Source: a virus. Taken from it: 45,785 nt of DNA. The translations under genes and the position numbers were made by a program. A model generated the notes under the pieces. The model made no database searches and was not told the origin of the DNA. It saw only the letters and a list, made by a program, of their open reading frames with translations. Of the stretch, positions 28,389-36,186 are shown one piece after another. The stretch covers positions 1 to 45,785 of IMG/VR virus record IMGVR_UViG_3300028840_002853. One strand, given 5' to 3'. How positions within the stretch are numbered: position 1 is the first letter of the stretch; each line of letters opens with the position of its first letter.

Positions 28389-29123
28389 CTAAGCTACATG
28401 GCAGGGCGCCTGGATGAAATGAAACGTGGAGCCCATCTGGACGCACCAGCCGGGATCGCCGTTTTCAAGATCGTCTTTCGCGATGTCGAGCCGATCGTAG
28501 ACATCGACGTCTTGACCAGTATCCGAGCCGTCGATGTTTAGAAGATCACAGTCCGCCGACGTGGGAGAGCCGCTAAACGCCTCGTTCATTGTGAACCGCC
28601 AGAGTTTAACAGCCTGGTTGCCGAGAAGCACGCGAGCCCACTTATCGCCAGTCCCCGACTCTTTCCACAGGATTCGCGCGGAGCCGGCCGTGAAGCTCCG
28701 CAGCGTATCGGTCGCCGTACCGTTGAGGTCCGCATACTCGTGATCTGCATCCTGGACATCGACTTGAACGTTGCAGACGCCCTGAACGAGCCCGCGGCCG
28801 ATTCGTCCCGAGGGGATCGACTCCAGCAGAACGACGAACTTGCCGAAATAGTCTGCGAACGTCGGCGATTCGCCCTGAAACTCCAAGGAATTTTTGAACG
28901 CTGTCAGATTGTCCGTCGGCGACCAGATAGGAGCGCCGAGTCCGAGAATCTCAAAGCGGCTCCGGTTAGCGCCGGAATCGTTGCGGATCCAGACAACGCC
29001 CGGCGCGAGGTCTCCATACTGAGAGGCGGCTTGCCCGCCGCCCCTGGAAGCTAGACTATCGATGAACGAGTTCCAGAGACTTGCCTGCGGGCGAAATCTC
29101 TGGCCCGGGCGCACTTTGGCCAC
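28389..29123 (-). CDS. Tail protein, 244 aa
   Basis: Starts RPGQRFRPQASLWNSFIDSL and contains beta-rich stretches (YFGKFVVLLESIPSGRIGRG, AGSARILWKESGTGDKWARV). It looks like proteins found after the tape measure cluster in planctomycete-type phages. No cofactor or enzymatic motif. Role as tail tip or baseplate component is inferred from synteny. Confidence 0.6.
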   Translation of the reverse strand: MAKVRPGQRFRPQASLWNSFIDSLASRGGGQAASQYGDLAPGVVWIRNDSGANRSRFEILGLGAPIWSPTDNLTAFKNSLEFQGESPTFADYFGKFVVLLESIPSGRIGRGLVQGVCNVQVDVQDADHEYADLNGTATDTLRSFTAGSARILWKESGTGDKWARVLLGNQAVKLWRFTMNEAFSGSPTSADCDLLNIDGSDTGQDVDVYDRLDIAKDDLENGDPGWCVQMGSTFHFIQAPCHVA

Positions 29124-29129
29124 GATCGC

Positions 29130-29792
29130 CTACCCCCGTGTATCGCACAACAGCTCGATCGATCCCAGCGCGCCGATGACGGCAGTTCCCGTAGCCGCAT
29201 CATTGACCGCGATCGCGATCCGGACCTCCAGCTTGTCCCCGGCAACTAGATCGGTCGGCGTGATCGTGAAATCCTTGTCCGCGAAGTTGGTGTTATTGAT
29301 GTCCTGAGCCCCGGTCGTGCACAGATCGGCGGAGATCCCGCCCTCGCGGTCCGATTCATAGGCTACGACGTCGATCGTGCAACTGTTATCCGCGACGGTC
29401 GTCACCATTCCGGCATGGAGGCGGATCGTTACCGTCTCGCCGTCCTCGTAGTTGGGCGGAAGCGGAACCTCCAATCCGCAATAGAACGTCAGAGCGCCGG
29501 CCGTTTTGACATCATAAGTGCGGACCAAAAGGCTGTCCGTTCCCCAGGTTCCGCAATAGAGTCCGAGATCATCATTCGCGCTCGGATTTGGCAAAAGCGT
29601 TTGAAACGCATTCCAGACGCGGCATTGCGTGAGCGGGATGTTGATTCGCGCGTTGGATCGTTGCGCGATCTTGCTCGTCGCAATGCCCGCATCGCTTTTG
29701 ACTTGATCGTTGCCGACAGCCGCGGAGGGGATCGTCATGGTGTCGGCGGACAGATGCCCCTTGACGTGTAGATTGTCGTTAAGCGTTCCCAC
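29130..29792 (-). CDS. Tail protein with coat-like beta structure, 220 aa
   Basis: Begins with an N-terminal repeat-like segment (LHVKGHLSADTMTIPSAAVG) of the kind seen at the start of phage structural proteins, then long beta-rich stretches. Ends LEVRIAIAVNDAATGTAVIG. No enzymatic motif. Tail fibre or neck-whisker type proteins look like this. The gene is six bases from the upstream tail gene. Confidence 0.6.
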   Translation of the reverse strand: MGTLNDNLHVKGHLSADTMTIPSAAVGNDQVKSDAGIATSKIAQRSNARINIPLTQCRVWNAFQTLLPNPSANDDLGLYCGTWGTDSLLVRTYDVKTAGALTFYCGLEVPLPPNYEDGETVTIRLHAGMVTTVADNSCTIDVVAYESDREGGISADLCTTGAQDINNTNFADKDFTITPTDLVAGDKLEVRIAIAVNDAATGTAVIGALGSIELLCDTRG

Positions 29793-29794
29793 GG

Positions 29795-30610
29795 CTATTC
29801 TCCGATTCCTAGTTCTGTAAAATCCGCAGTTTCGATTACCGTTTCAACGTAGGCCCCAATGGGGTTAGGGACTGTGAAGCTTGCCTCGTCATCTTCGGTT
29901 TTGGCATAGGCGAACCAGAGATACTGGCAGCCCAACTTCGATGAAATCGTAATGCCGCCGGTTTCCAAGTCCGTGATGTTTCGAGAAGCCTTGAAATGGA
30001 AAGTAACCGAGGCGTCGCCCTGCGTCTTTTCTTCTCCCGTTGCTCCCAAGAAGGTTAGCTCGCCGGCGTCGAAGCCTTTCCACGGCTCCGCGTTAGACTT
30101 GCCGGTCATACCCGCTACCGTTTTGGCGTAATCCATCGTCAAATCGCCAAACGGCATCCGATAGGTCCAGCTGAACTTGAGCCCGGGGGCGGGAATGTCG
30201 ACTCCAGCTATGCTATCGTTCGGTCCTACCCCGATCGCCCCTTGGTAATCTGGAGCGGTTTGCCCTGCAGGCGAGTATTTCGTGGTGTCGAGGCTCTGCG
30301 TCACATGCGCCGTTTCGCCCGTCGTATCGAAAGAAAAGCGAATATCTCCGGTGTCTGGAGTCTCAGGTTTGTCCTTCGAGGAATAGTTGCCTCTGCCGGC
30401 CCAGACATCCCCTCCAAGCGGATCGAGTTCCCAGGTCAGCAATGGCAGACCTCGAAACGACGCTGGCATTTCCACCAACAGGGCCGCCTCGATTTCGGAA
30501 TCATCGATCGAGCCGAAACCTACATATTCCAAGGTGGCGCTGGCGTCGGCACTCTTGAATCCTGCGCGGCGACGGCGACTTTCAGGGGTTTCGATCCAGA
30601 TGAAGCTCAT
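29795..30610 (-). CDS. Distal tail protein, 271 aa
   Basis: Follows the tape measure (four-base overlap), as the Dit protein does in many siphoviruses. Contains TWELDPLGGDVWAGRGNYSS, then FSWTYRMPFGDLTMDYAKTV, with mixed beta structure. No clear family call from sequence, so the Dit assignment is from position. Confidence 0.6.
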   Translation of the reverse strand: MSFIWIETPESRRRRAGFKSADASATLEYVGFGSIDDSEIEAALLVEMPASFRGLPLLTWELDPLGGDVWAGRGNYSSKDKPETPDTGDIRFSFDTTGETAHVTQSLDTTKYSPAGQTAPDYQGAIGVGPNDSIAGVDIPAPGLKFSWTYRMPFGDLTMDYAKTVAGMTGKSNAEPWKGFDAGELTFLGATGEEKTQGDASVTFHFKASRNITDLETGGITISSKLGCQYLWFAYAKTEDDEASFTVPNPIGAYVETVIETADFTELGIGE

Positions 30611-32391
30611 TCAAACACCAAGCCGCCTTCCGCTTCATCGACGGTTCGATTCAGTTTCTTCATTTCGCCGCTGATCTCTTGCAGCAGTTGGACTTGTTGA
30701 GAACCGCCGCGGCCAATCAGCCTTGCCGCGTAGGCGCTAAACGTTCCCCTGGAGCTGACCTGATCAACTGATTCCGCCGCGGATGGCACCGGCGGTTGCT
30801 CTCGCTCTTTGGATTTGCGCCGCTTGAGCTCCGCCTCGATCGCCTCGGTTCGCGCTTGGGTGATTGACTTGGCGAGCTGTTCGCGGAGCTTCGCCAGCTC
30901 GCGCTCATCAGCTTCAAATCCAGTGTCAGTCCGACGAGCTCGAGCCGCCGCTCGCTTCTGGCGATCTTTGTCCAATCGCCGGTTGCCTCGGGCGGTCTCC
31001 TGCTCCAAAGCCTGAATGGCCTCGCTCGGGTCGAACTCCTGAAGGAGTCCGAGCTTGGCGCTGATCTTGGAAATGATCCCCCACAGCTGGAGCATCTTCT
31101 TGGCCAGCCACCCGCTAACTGAGTTCCAGATTTGCCGCAGCTTCGTGATGGCCGCATCAAAAACGTTTAGGAAGCCCTCTGTAAACGGCCGCCAGACGGA
31201 CATGACCATCTGTTTGCCCTTGACGAAGGCCGTTTTGAGACCCAGCCAGAGAATTTTGGCGGCGAGCTGAATGTCGCCCGCGGAGAGGGCATCCTTGATG
31301 CCTTTGACGATCGGCATCACGAAGCCGAGAAGTCTTTGGAACTGCTGGCCAAGCCAGTCAAGCGCCGCCCCGCCGGCGTCTGTGTGGAAAAGCAGCGCGT
31401 AACCGAGACCCGCTACGGCGGCGACTAGGATGCCGGTCTGCGAAAACAAAGCCCCGAGGACGGTCCCTGCCACAGAAGCCAGCGTCGCCAACCCGCCGAG
31501 TCCGGCGCCAACGACGGCCAGCACGCCCGAGAGCCCGAGAATCGCCGCGCCGACTGCGGCGACGATTGCGCCCACTTTCGCGACTACAATGATCAACTGC
31601 TGATTGTTGCGAACCCATTCGATGAGCGGCGTGATGTTTTCCCGGATGCGTTTGGCCAAGTCGGTAAGCATCGGAGCCAGGGCGGCGCCAACGCGGAAAT
31701 AGACGGCTTTAATGCTGGTCTGGAGGCGAGTAAAGGCGTCAGTCAGCACAGCAGCGGCGTCGGCGTCGTCCTTGCTGATGACGATCCCGAGCGCCTCCGC
31801 TTCCGCCATCAAAGCCTGGATGCGGCCCGCTCCATCTTTGAGCATCGGCAACAGTTTGGTTCCAGCTCGCCCGAAGATCACAGTCGCGAGGGCGGCCTTT
31901 TGCGTGTTGTTTTCCATGCGCGAGAGAGCCGCGGCGCTCTCCATGAAAAGCATTTCCGTCGATTTCAGTTGACCGTCGGACCGTTTGACGCTCACGCCCA
32001 GTTGTCCGAAAGCCTCGGTGGCCGTGCTCAATCCGCGTGAAGCGTCGAAGGCAGTCCGCTGCATCCGTCGAAAGCCCACTTCCATGGCAGCGATGTCCGT
32101 TCCGCCGATCTGGGCGGCGTGGCCCAAAGCCGAGAGAAACTCGACGGACGCGCCGACGCGGCTGCTCATCTTGTCCAGGGCGTCGCCTGCGGATGCGAAA
32201 TACTTGACCGCCCCGGCCAGGGGCCCAACGATGGCGGCCCCAACCCCCGCGATCTTGGTCCCGATGCCGCGGACCGTGCCCGAGTAGGCCACCATTTGCT
32301 GGCTGGCTCGCCGCAGCCCTCCGGCGACCCTGTTGCGCAAGTACAGCTCGATGAAGGCTCGGCCCGCCCGAATGTCGCTTCCACCAGCCAT
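30607..32391 (-). CDS. Tail tape measure protein, 594 aa
   Basis: Long, helical, with an N-terminal RIELYLRNRVAGGLRRAS-type start and a central hydrophobic stretch (VGAIVAAVGAAILGLSGVLA) that could cross the host membrane during DNA entry. The C-terminal third is charged (AIEAELKRRKSKEREQPPVP). At about 1.5 angstroms per residue it predicts a tail of roughly 90 nm. Its start abuts the T-type chaperone and its stop overlaps the next tail gene. Confidence 0.9.
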   Translation of the reverse strand: MAGGSDIRAGRAFIELYLRNRVAGGLRRASQQMVAYSGTVRGIGTKIAGVGAAIVGPLAGAVKYFASAGDALDKMSSRVGASVEFLSALGHAAQIGGTDIAAMEVGFRRMQRTAFDASRGLSTATEAFGQLGVSVKRSDGQLKSTEMLFMESAAALSRMENNTQKAALATVIFGRAGTKLLPMLKDGAGRIQALMAEAEALGIVISKDDADAAAVLTDAFTRLQTSIKAVYFRVGAALAPMLTDLAKRIRENITPLIEWVRNNQQLIIVVAKVGAIVAAVGAAILGLSGVLAVVGAGLGGLATLASVAGTVLGALFSQTGILVAAVAGLGYALLFHTDAGGAALDWLGQQFQRLLGFVMPIVKGIKDALSAGDIQLAAKILWLGLKTAFVKGKQMVMSVWRPFTEGFLNVFDAAITKLRQIWNSVSGWLAKKMLQLWGIISKISAKLGLLQEFDPSEAIQALEQETARGNRRLDKDRQKRAAARARRTDTGFEADERELAKLREQLAKSITQARTEAIEAELKRRKSKEREQPPVPSAAESVDQVSSRGTFSAYAARLIGRGGSQQVQLLQEISGEMKKLNRTVDEAEGGLVFE

Positions 32392-32604
32392 CTAGCGTTG
32401 CTTTTCGAACAAGGGTTTGAGGGATCGCAATTGCGCCCCGGTCATGCCGCCGCGGCGGCGTCTTGCGTTTCTGGCGAACTGCGGCGGCAGGAAATCGGTG
32501 ACGCGATACCGGCGGCTTTTCTTGGGATCGCGGTTGATATTCGCCAAGAGCGTCATCAGATGCGCCGTATGGGTCCACGCGCCCTCTTGGTTGCCGGAAT
32601 ACAT
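32392..32604 (-). CDS. Tail assembly chaperone T-type ORF, 70 aa (downstream of frameshift)
   Basis: The frame is open further upstream than its first ATG: before MYSGNQ it continues with RIYEIAGVIGIDPGPLTFRE, a clear match to the T part of G/T chaperones. It lies in the -1 frame relative to the G gene and overlaps the end of it. So the native product is probably a G-T fusion made by -1 frameshifting, with no canonical X-XXY-YYZ heptamer seen near the G stop at 32640. T proteins bind the tape measure. Confidence 0.75.
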   Translation of the reverse strand: MYSGNQEGAWTHTAHLMTLLANINRDPKKSRRYRVTDFLPPQFARNARRRRGGMTGAQLRSLKPLFEKQR

Positions 32605-32639
32605 CCAGAGCAGCTCGCGGAAAGTCAGGGGGCCTGGAT

Positions 32640-33128
32640 CTATTCCGATGACTCCGGCGATTTCGTAGATTCGTCTCCAGATAAACGCGCTAGTTCCTCG
32701 ATCAGTTTCGCATCCGCCGTTTCGATCTGATGGGCCACGACCCGCTGCAGATCGCTCTCCGTCATCCGGCGGCCCGCGACGTCCTGAATCTTCGTCTCCG
32801 CGTCCAGCACCGCTCGCGCTATCCTCGCCTGGGCGGTCAGGCCCAGGCTCTGGAAAAAATCCGCCAACTCCTCCAAAAAGGCCGTCTGGGCGGCGTCATA
32901 GCAGGGCGTCAACATGGCGGCGAATTCAACGTCGCCGACGCCCCGTTCATCGGCCTGCGGCTTGCAAATGAGGTAGATCGCGTCGACCGTCTCGATGATC
33001 TGGCTGGCCAACCCTTGCAGCCGCGCATCATCGAACAGATCGACGCCCTGATTGCGGAGCTGCTTGGCGATTGCCAGATTGAGCTCCAGCTTCCAGTCGC
33101 GGCCGTCGCCGTCCTTAAACGTCCTCAT
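32640..33128 (-). CDS. Tail assembly chaperone G-type protein, 162 aa
   Basis: Length, position before the tape measure and composition (RTFKDGDGRDWKLELNLAIA, then AKLIEELARLSGDESTKSPE) fit gpG-like proteins. It is followed in the -1 frame by a T reading frame. As in lambda, G is made in excess over G-T. No enzymatic motif. Confidence 0.75.
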   Translation of the reverse strand: MRTFKDGDGRDWKLELNLAIAKQLRNQGVDLFDDARLQGLASQIIETVDAIYLICKPQADERGVGDVEFAAMLTPCYDAAQTAFLEELADFFQSLGLTAQARIARAVLDAETKIQDVAGRRMTESDLQRVVAHQIETADAKLIEELARLSGDESTKSPESSE

Positions 33129-33267
33129 CGCTAAGGGCCTCCGTGCTCTCGGTCTCTCCGTCGATGGCCTCGAGAACCGTTAGGAGGTCCTCGCGGCGGA
33201 TGCTGATGAATTCGCTTAGCCCCGCCGCTTCGACCGCGGCTTTGAGCCGCTCGAGTTTCTCATTCAT
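33115..33267 (-). CDS. 50-aa microprotein before chaperone G
   Basis: ATG 33267, stop TAA at 33115, so it overlaps the start of the G gene (33128). The peptide is acidic and helical (NEKLERLKAAVEAAGLSEFI, then SIRREDLLTVLEAIDGETES). Protein-like composition supports it; the ribosome site is weak. It would be translated in phase with the tail operon. Role unknown. Confidence 0.5.
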   Translation of the reverse strand: MNEKLERLKAAVEAAGLSEFISIRREDLLTVLEAIDGETESTEALSDEDV

Positions 33268-33307
33268 TTGTGGCCCGTTATCCGTTTTGGAAAGAGGCTA
33301 ATACCCG

Positions 33308-33778
33308 TTAGGGCACGGTGTACCAGTCGGGCGGGACGAGGGAGCCAGAGGTCTCCTGGTACGTCGCTTTGGCCACGAATTCCACCTCTTCGGTGTCTTC
33401 CAATTCCTGACTCAGCGACATATCGAACAGTTGGAAGTAGCCACGGATGCCTTGGGCGTTGGATTCGTCGCTGGCGCCATCGAGCATCCACAGATCAACC
33501 ACCGTGTTGGCGATCGCGGCGGCTCGCAGATAGTCAAAGACGGTATCCGTCCCGGCCTTCTTGTCGTAGGTGAACGTGATCTCCAGCTCGCGAAGCGTCG
33601 CCCGTTTGAACTTCCAAACGCTGAACCTGGAAGCGATTTCCGCTTCGCCTTCGGGCATGTTCATATTGACATTGATGGCCCGGGTGATCTCGACAAGAAC
33701 GGGCGTTGTTCGGTCGCCCGTGTTGTAGTAGAGATTGCACTCTTGCCCAACAAATGGCCGTTCCGCAACGTCTGCCAT
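33308..33778 (-). CDS. Major tail tube protein, 156 aa
   Basis: The chain is compact and beta-rich, typical of gpV-like tail tube proteins: VGQECNLYYNTGDRTTPVLV near the start and VEITRAINVNMN, then a long WKFKRATLRELEITFTYDKK segment and a short C-terminal strand. Length and place, just before the chaperone/tape measure genes, fit well. The tube polymerises around the tape measure. Confidence 0.85.
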   Translation of the reverse strand: MADVAERPFVGQECNLYYNTGDRTTPVLVEITRAINVNMNMPEGEAEIASRFSVWKFKRATLRELEITFTYDKKAGTDTVFDYLRAAAIANTVVDLWMLDGASDESNAQGIRGYFQLFDMSLSQELEDTEEVEFVAKATYQETSGSLVPPDWYTVP

Positions 33779-33810
33779 GACTTATTCCTCCCTCCGTGGA
33801 GTGTTCTGTT

Positions 33811-34209
33811 TCAGGGACCGATGATTGAACCCTTCCAATGGCGGCCCAGCCGCGGCGCTGATGTCTCGAGGGCTGGTCCCATAAACGAGCGCTGCGGAAA
33901 CCTCTGGCCTTTGTACTGGCCGCCGTGTTCATGCGCCGCACCCGCTGTCCCCACCACCGACGCCCGCGGGCCAATGATCGCCCTTTCTCGCCGTTTATCG
34001 ACGTCGAACACAATCGCCTTGCGCAACAGGCCCGCCCTGGTCCGCGGCGGCTGACCCGGTGGCGAGGGCTTTGTTTTCGAGCGGCGGATCAACCGCATTG
34101 CAGCGCGACGGATGGAGGCTGCTGCGTGGCCAATAGAGTTGAAGTTCCCCTTCTTGGCCGCCCGCTTCACGCGGTGTGTTTCGTCTTTCCAGGTCCAGCG
34201 TCGAAACAT
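33811..34209 (-). CDS. Tail completion protein (HK97 gp10-like), 132 aa
   Basis: Basic N-terminus (RRWTWKDETHRVKRAAKKGN), a GLLRKAIVFDVDKRRERAII strand pair and the ending HEHGGQYKGQRFPQRSFMGP are like gp10-type tail/neck proteins, which finish the tail for joining. Placed between the tail tube and terminator. The stop overlaps the terminator start. Confidence 0.7.
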   Translation of the reverse strand: MFRRWTWKDETHRVKRAAKKGNFNSIGHAAASIRRAAMRLIRRSKTKPSPPGQPPRTRAGLLRKAIVFDVDKRRERAIIGPRASVVGTAGAAHEHGGQYKGQRFPQRSFMGPALETSAPRLGRHWKGSIIGP

Positions 34210-34697
34210 TAGCTCGCCGTCTTTTGCGCTTCGTAGGTCACACGAACGACACCGGTAAATTGCCGATGTTCCTGCAAGTGTTCTGGGTGAAATGGGACGG
34301 GGATTACCGCCGATTTCCAGGCAGCCGGCGGCGTGCTTGCCAGGCCCCGCCGTGATTTGGCGGCGACGTATTCGACGATTTCCTCCAACAGCAGCACAAG
34401 CGGGTCAATGGACGTATTGGGGACGCGGCCCGTATCGGCGTCGGCGTCGGCGACGCCGAACTTCTTTCTGATGGCGACGTCGACTTCGCAAAGATAGTCC
34501 AGCCCGACGCGGCTCCTCAGTTCTGGCGTTGTAGCGGCAATCACCACGTCACAATGCAGCGTGTCGAGGTCCTGCAGCACCTCGGTTGTGTCGTATCCGC
34601 GGACTGGCGTGATGTCGGTCGAGAACGCTTCGGCGTCTTGCCCCGCTTGGAGCAAGTCCTTCAGCTTCTCGGCAACGCTGACAACCACAGCAGCCAT
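34209..34697 (-). CDS. Tail terminator-like protein, 162 aa
   Basis: A short protein with a beta-rich stretch (DVVIAATTPELRSRVGLDYL, then EVDVAIRKKFG) and helices, directly after the head-tail joining gene. Tail terminators of lambda gpU type have this size, position and mixed build. No catalytic motif. The assignment leans on synteny. Confidence 0.65.
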   Translation of the reverse strand: MAAVVVSVAEKLKDLLQAGQDAEAFSTDITPVRGYDTTEVLQDLDTLHCDVVIAATTPELRSRVGLDYLCEVDVAIRKKFGVADADADTGRVPNTSIDPLVLLLEEIVEYVAAKSRRGLASTPPAAWKSAVIPVPFHPEHLQEHRQFTGVVRVTYEAQKTAS

Positions 34698-34700
34698 TGA

Positions 34701-35081
34701 CTATTCGGTCCCGACGAACTTCGTGTGAACGACCCAGCTTCCGCCGTTGACATCGACCCACTCGTAAACATCGCGGGCGCCAGCCCGCCGCATGACTTCA
34801 AACACGTGCACCGTTCCGCCGATTGTCTCCTTGATCCGGTCGCCCTGACGCGGCGTTACGGTTTCCGAATCGATGACCAGCTCGGAAGCGGCGATCAGGT
34901 AACTACGCGGACGGTTCGCAACGGCCGTGTTTTCGACCTCTGACCCATCGTGTCCCATCGTGACGACTTCGGCAGTCGGCTCGCAGTAGTTCACGGCTCC
35001 CCGCCAATACTCGACGTCTACGCCGAACACCTCGGCGAACAGGTCATCGGCGGCGGCGAAATCATCATCGAACTCGGACAT
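34701..35081 (-). CDS. Head-tail joining protein, 126 aa
   Basis: Begins MSEFDDDFAAADDLFAEVFG followed by a beta-rich core (VSYLIAASELVIDSETVTPR-like, VHVFEVMRRAG). This layout is that of the small FII-like joining or stopper proteins. It lies after the decoration gene and its hairpin. The gene ends with a stop two bases before the terminator start. Confidence 0.7.
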   Translation of the reverse strand: MSEFDDDFAAADDLFAEVFGVDVEYWRGAVNYCEPTAEVVTMGHDGSEVENTAVANRPRSYLIAASELVIDSETVTPRQGDRIKETIGGTVHVFEVMRRAGARDVYEWVDVNGGSWVVHTKFVGTE

Positions 35082-35092
35082 TGCAAACCCAA

Positions 35093-35127
35093 CCGCCGCA
35101 GCGCCGACCCAATCGGCGCTGCGGCGG
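35093..35127. terminator. Strong hairpin after the decoration gene
   Basis: CCGCCGCAGCGCCGA (35093-35107) pairs perfectly over 15 bases with 35113-35127, loop CCCAA. It lies between the decoration gene and the joining gene. A U-rich tail is only weak on the minus strand, so a partial terminator reducing expression after capsid genes is the likely role. Confidence 0.6.
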
Positions 35128-35149
35128 ACATTTCATCGGAAATCGCCGT

Positions 35150-36118
35150 CTAGGCTTCGACGTCGGTCGTCAGCCGCACCTCCATCTTGTGGAGCGTTGC
35201 CTTACCGGCGGTGTCGTTGGCCGTTTTCTCCAGGTGGAACAGAGCCTTGAGCGGCCCTGTGCCGTCCTCGAGCGTGAACGTCGTCGAGCCCAGCACCAAC
35301 GCGCCGTTGACGTAAATTTGGATGTCCGTCTCGTCGCGGCCGTCGATGGCAACGTGAATCGGAGTACCGGCGACGATATCCACGGTGGTATCCGTCGCCG
35401 CAACCTCGGTCGTGCCATCGTCGGATTCGGCGTCAATGTTGAGATCCGCACCGAGATCCAAATGGATGAAACAGGACTCGGTGATGCTGTCCGCCGACGT
35501 CGCATGCGTATCGTTGGCAACCCCTAGACTCAAATCGCCGACGTCCGCATCGCACGTCGTAACGAGCTCAAGAACGCCCTCGAAAATCCAGTTCGAGTCG
35601 ATGGCGAACGACTTCCGCGACAGCAGATCAAATTTCTGCGCCTCGGCGTCCGCCGAGAAGGCGCAGTCGTAAGAGCCGCCTCGCATGCCGTGATCCGTAA
35701 GTCCGGCCGTTCGGACATGGGCCGAGTCAAAGCCATCCTTTTGCAGCGTGATATACGCCGAATCCTTGGGCGCATTGATCTCGACGACCATCGTCGTATC
35801 GGCGGAGGCGGCGTCCCCGACGGCCCGACCGAGGTAGAAATCCTTGCTCGTGCCATAGAGGGGGATCGTCGCCGAATTGGCGCTGTGATCCCACATCACT
35901 TCACCGCCGTCGAGGATCACGATGCTCGCCGTTTTGGCGACCGTGAACTGTCCGGAGGTGGCCAGGGCGGCGCTATCGCCCGCCGAGCGAGCGGCCAGTC
36001 CGAGAACGACCGCGGCGCGGCCGTCCGCCAACTGAAGCACTTGACCGGCCGAGTAACCCCCGGTCGGCGTGGTCACCGCGACGTGCGCGGCCGAGTTGCT
36101 GATTGTTGCTTCTGCCAT
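35150..36118 (-). CDS. Cap decoration / head fibre-like protein (DUF2190-type N-terminus), 322 aa
   Basis: The start (GGYSAGQVLQLADGRAAVVL, then VILDGGEVMWDHSANSATIP) is of the DUF2190 type, small coat proteins that stabilise phage capsids, here extended by a beta-rich ~200-residue lectin-like domain (SYDCAFSADAEAQKFDLLSR and onward). So it is a decoration protein with a head-fibre domain. It follows the capsid gene directly. Confidence 0.75.
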   Translation of the reverse strand: MAEATISNSAAHVAVTTPTGGYSAGQVLQLADGRAAVVLGLAARSAGDSAALATSGQFTVAKTASIVILDGGEVMWDHSANSATIPLYGTSKDFYLGRAVGDAASADTTMVVEINAPKDSAYITLQKDGFDSAHVRTAGLTDHGMRGGSYDCAFSADAEAQKFDLLSRKSFAIDSNWIFEGVLELVTTCDADVGDLSLGVANDTHATSADSITESCFIHLDLGADLNIDAESDDGTTEVAATDTTVDIVAGTPIHVAIDGRDETDIQIYVNGALVLGSTTFTLEDGTGPLKALFHLEKTANDTAGKATLHKMEVRLTTDVEA

Positions 36119-36186
36119 TTTCTGAAACTCCGCTTGGGAAACTGAGGGTTACGGGTGACGCGTCACTCCGCCGATGAGGGTGTCTG

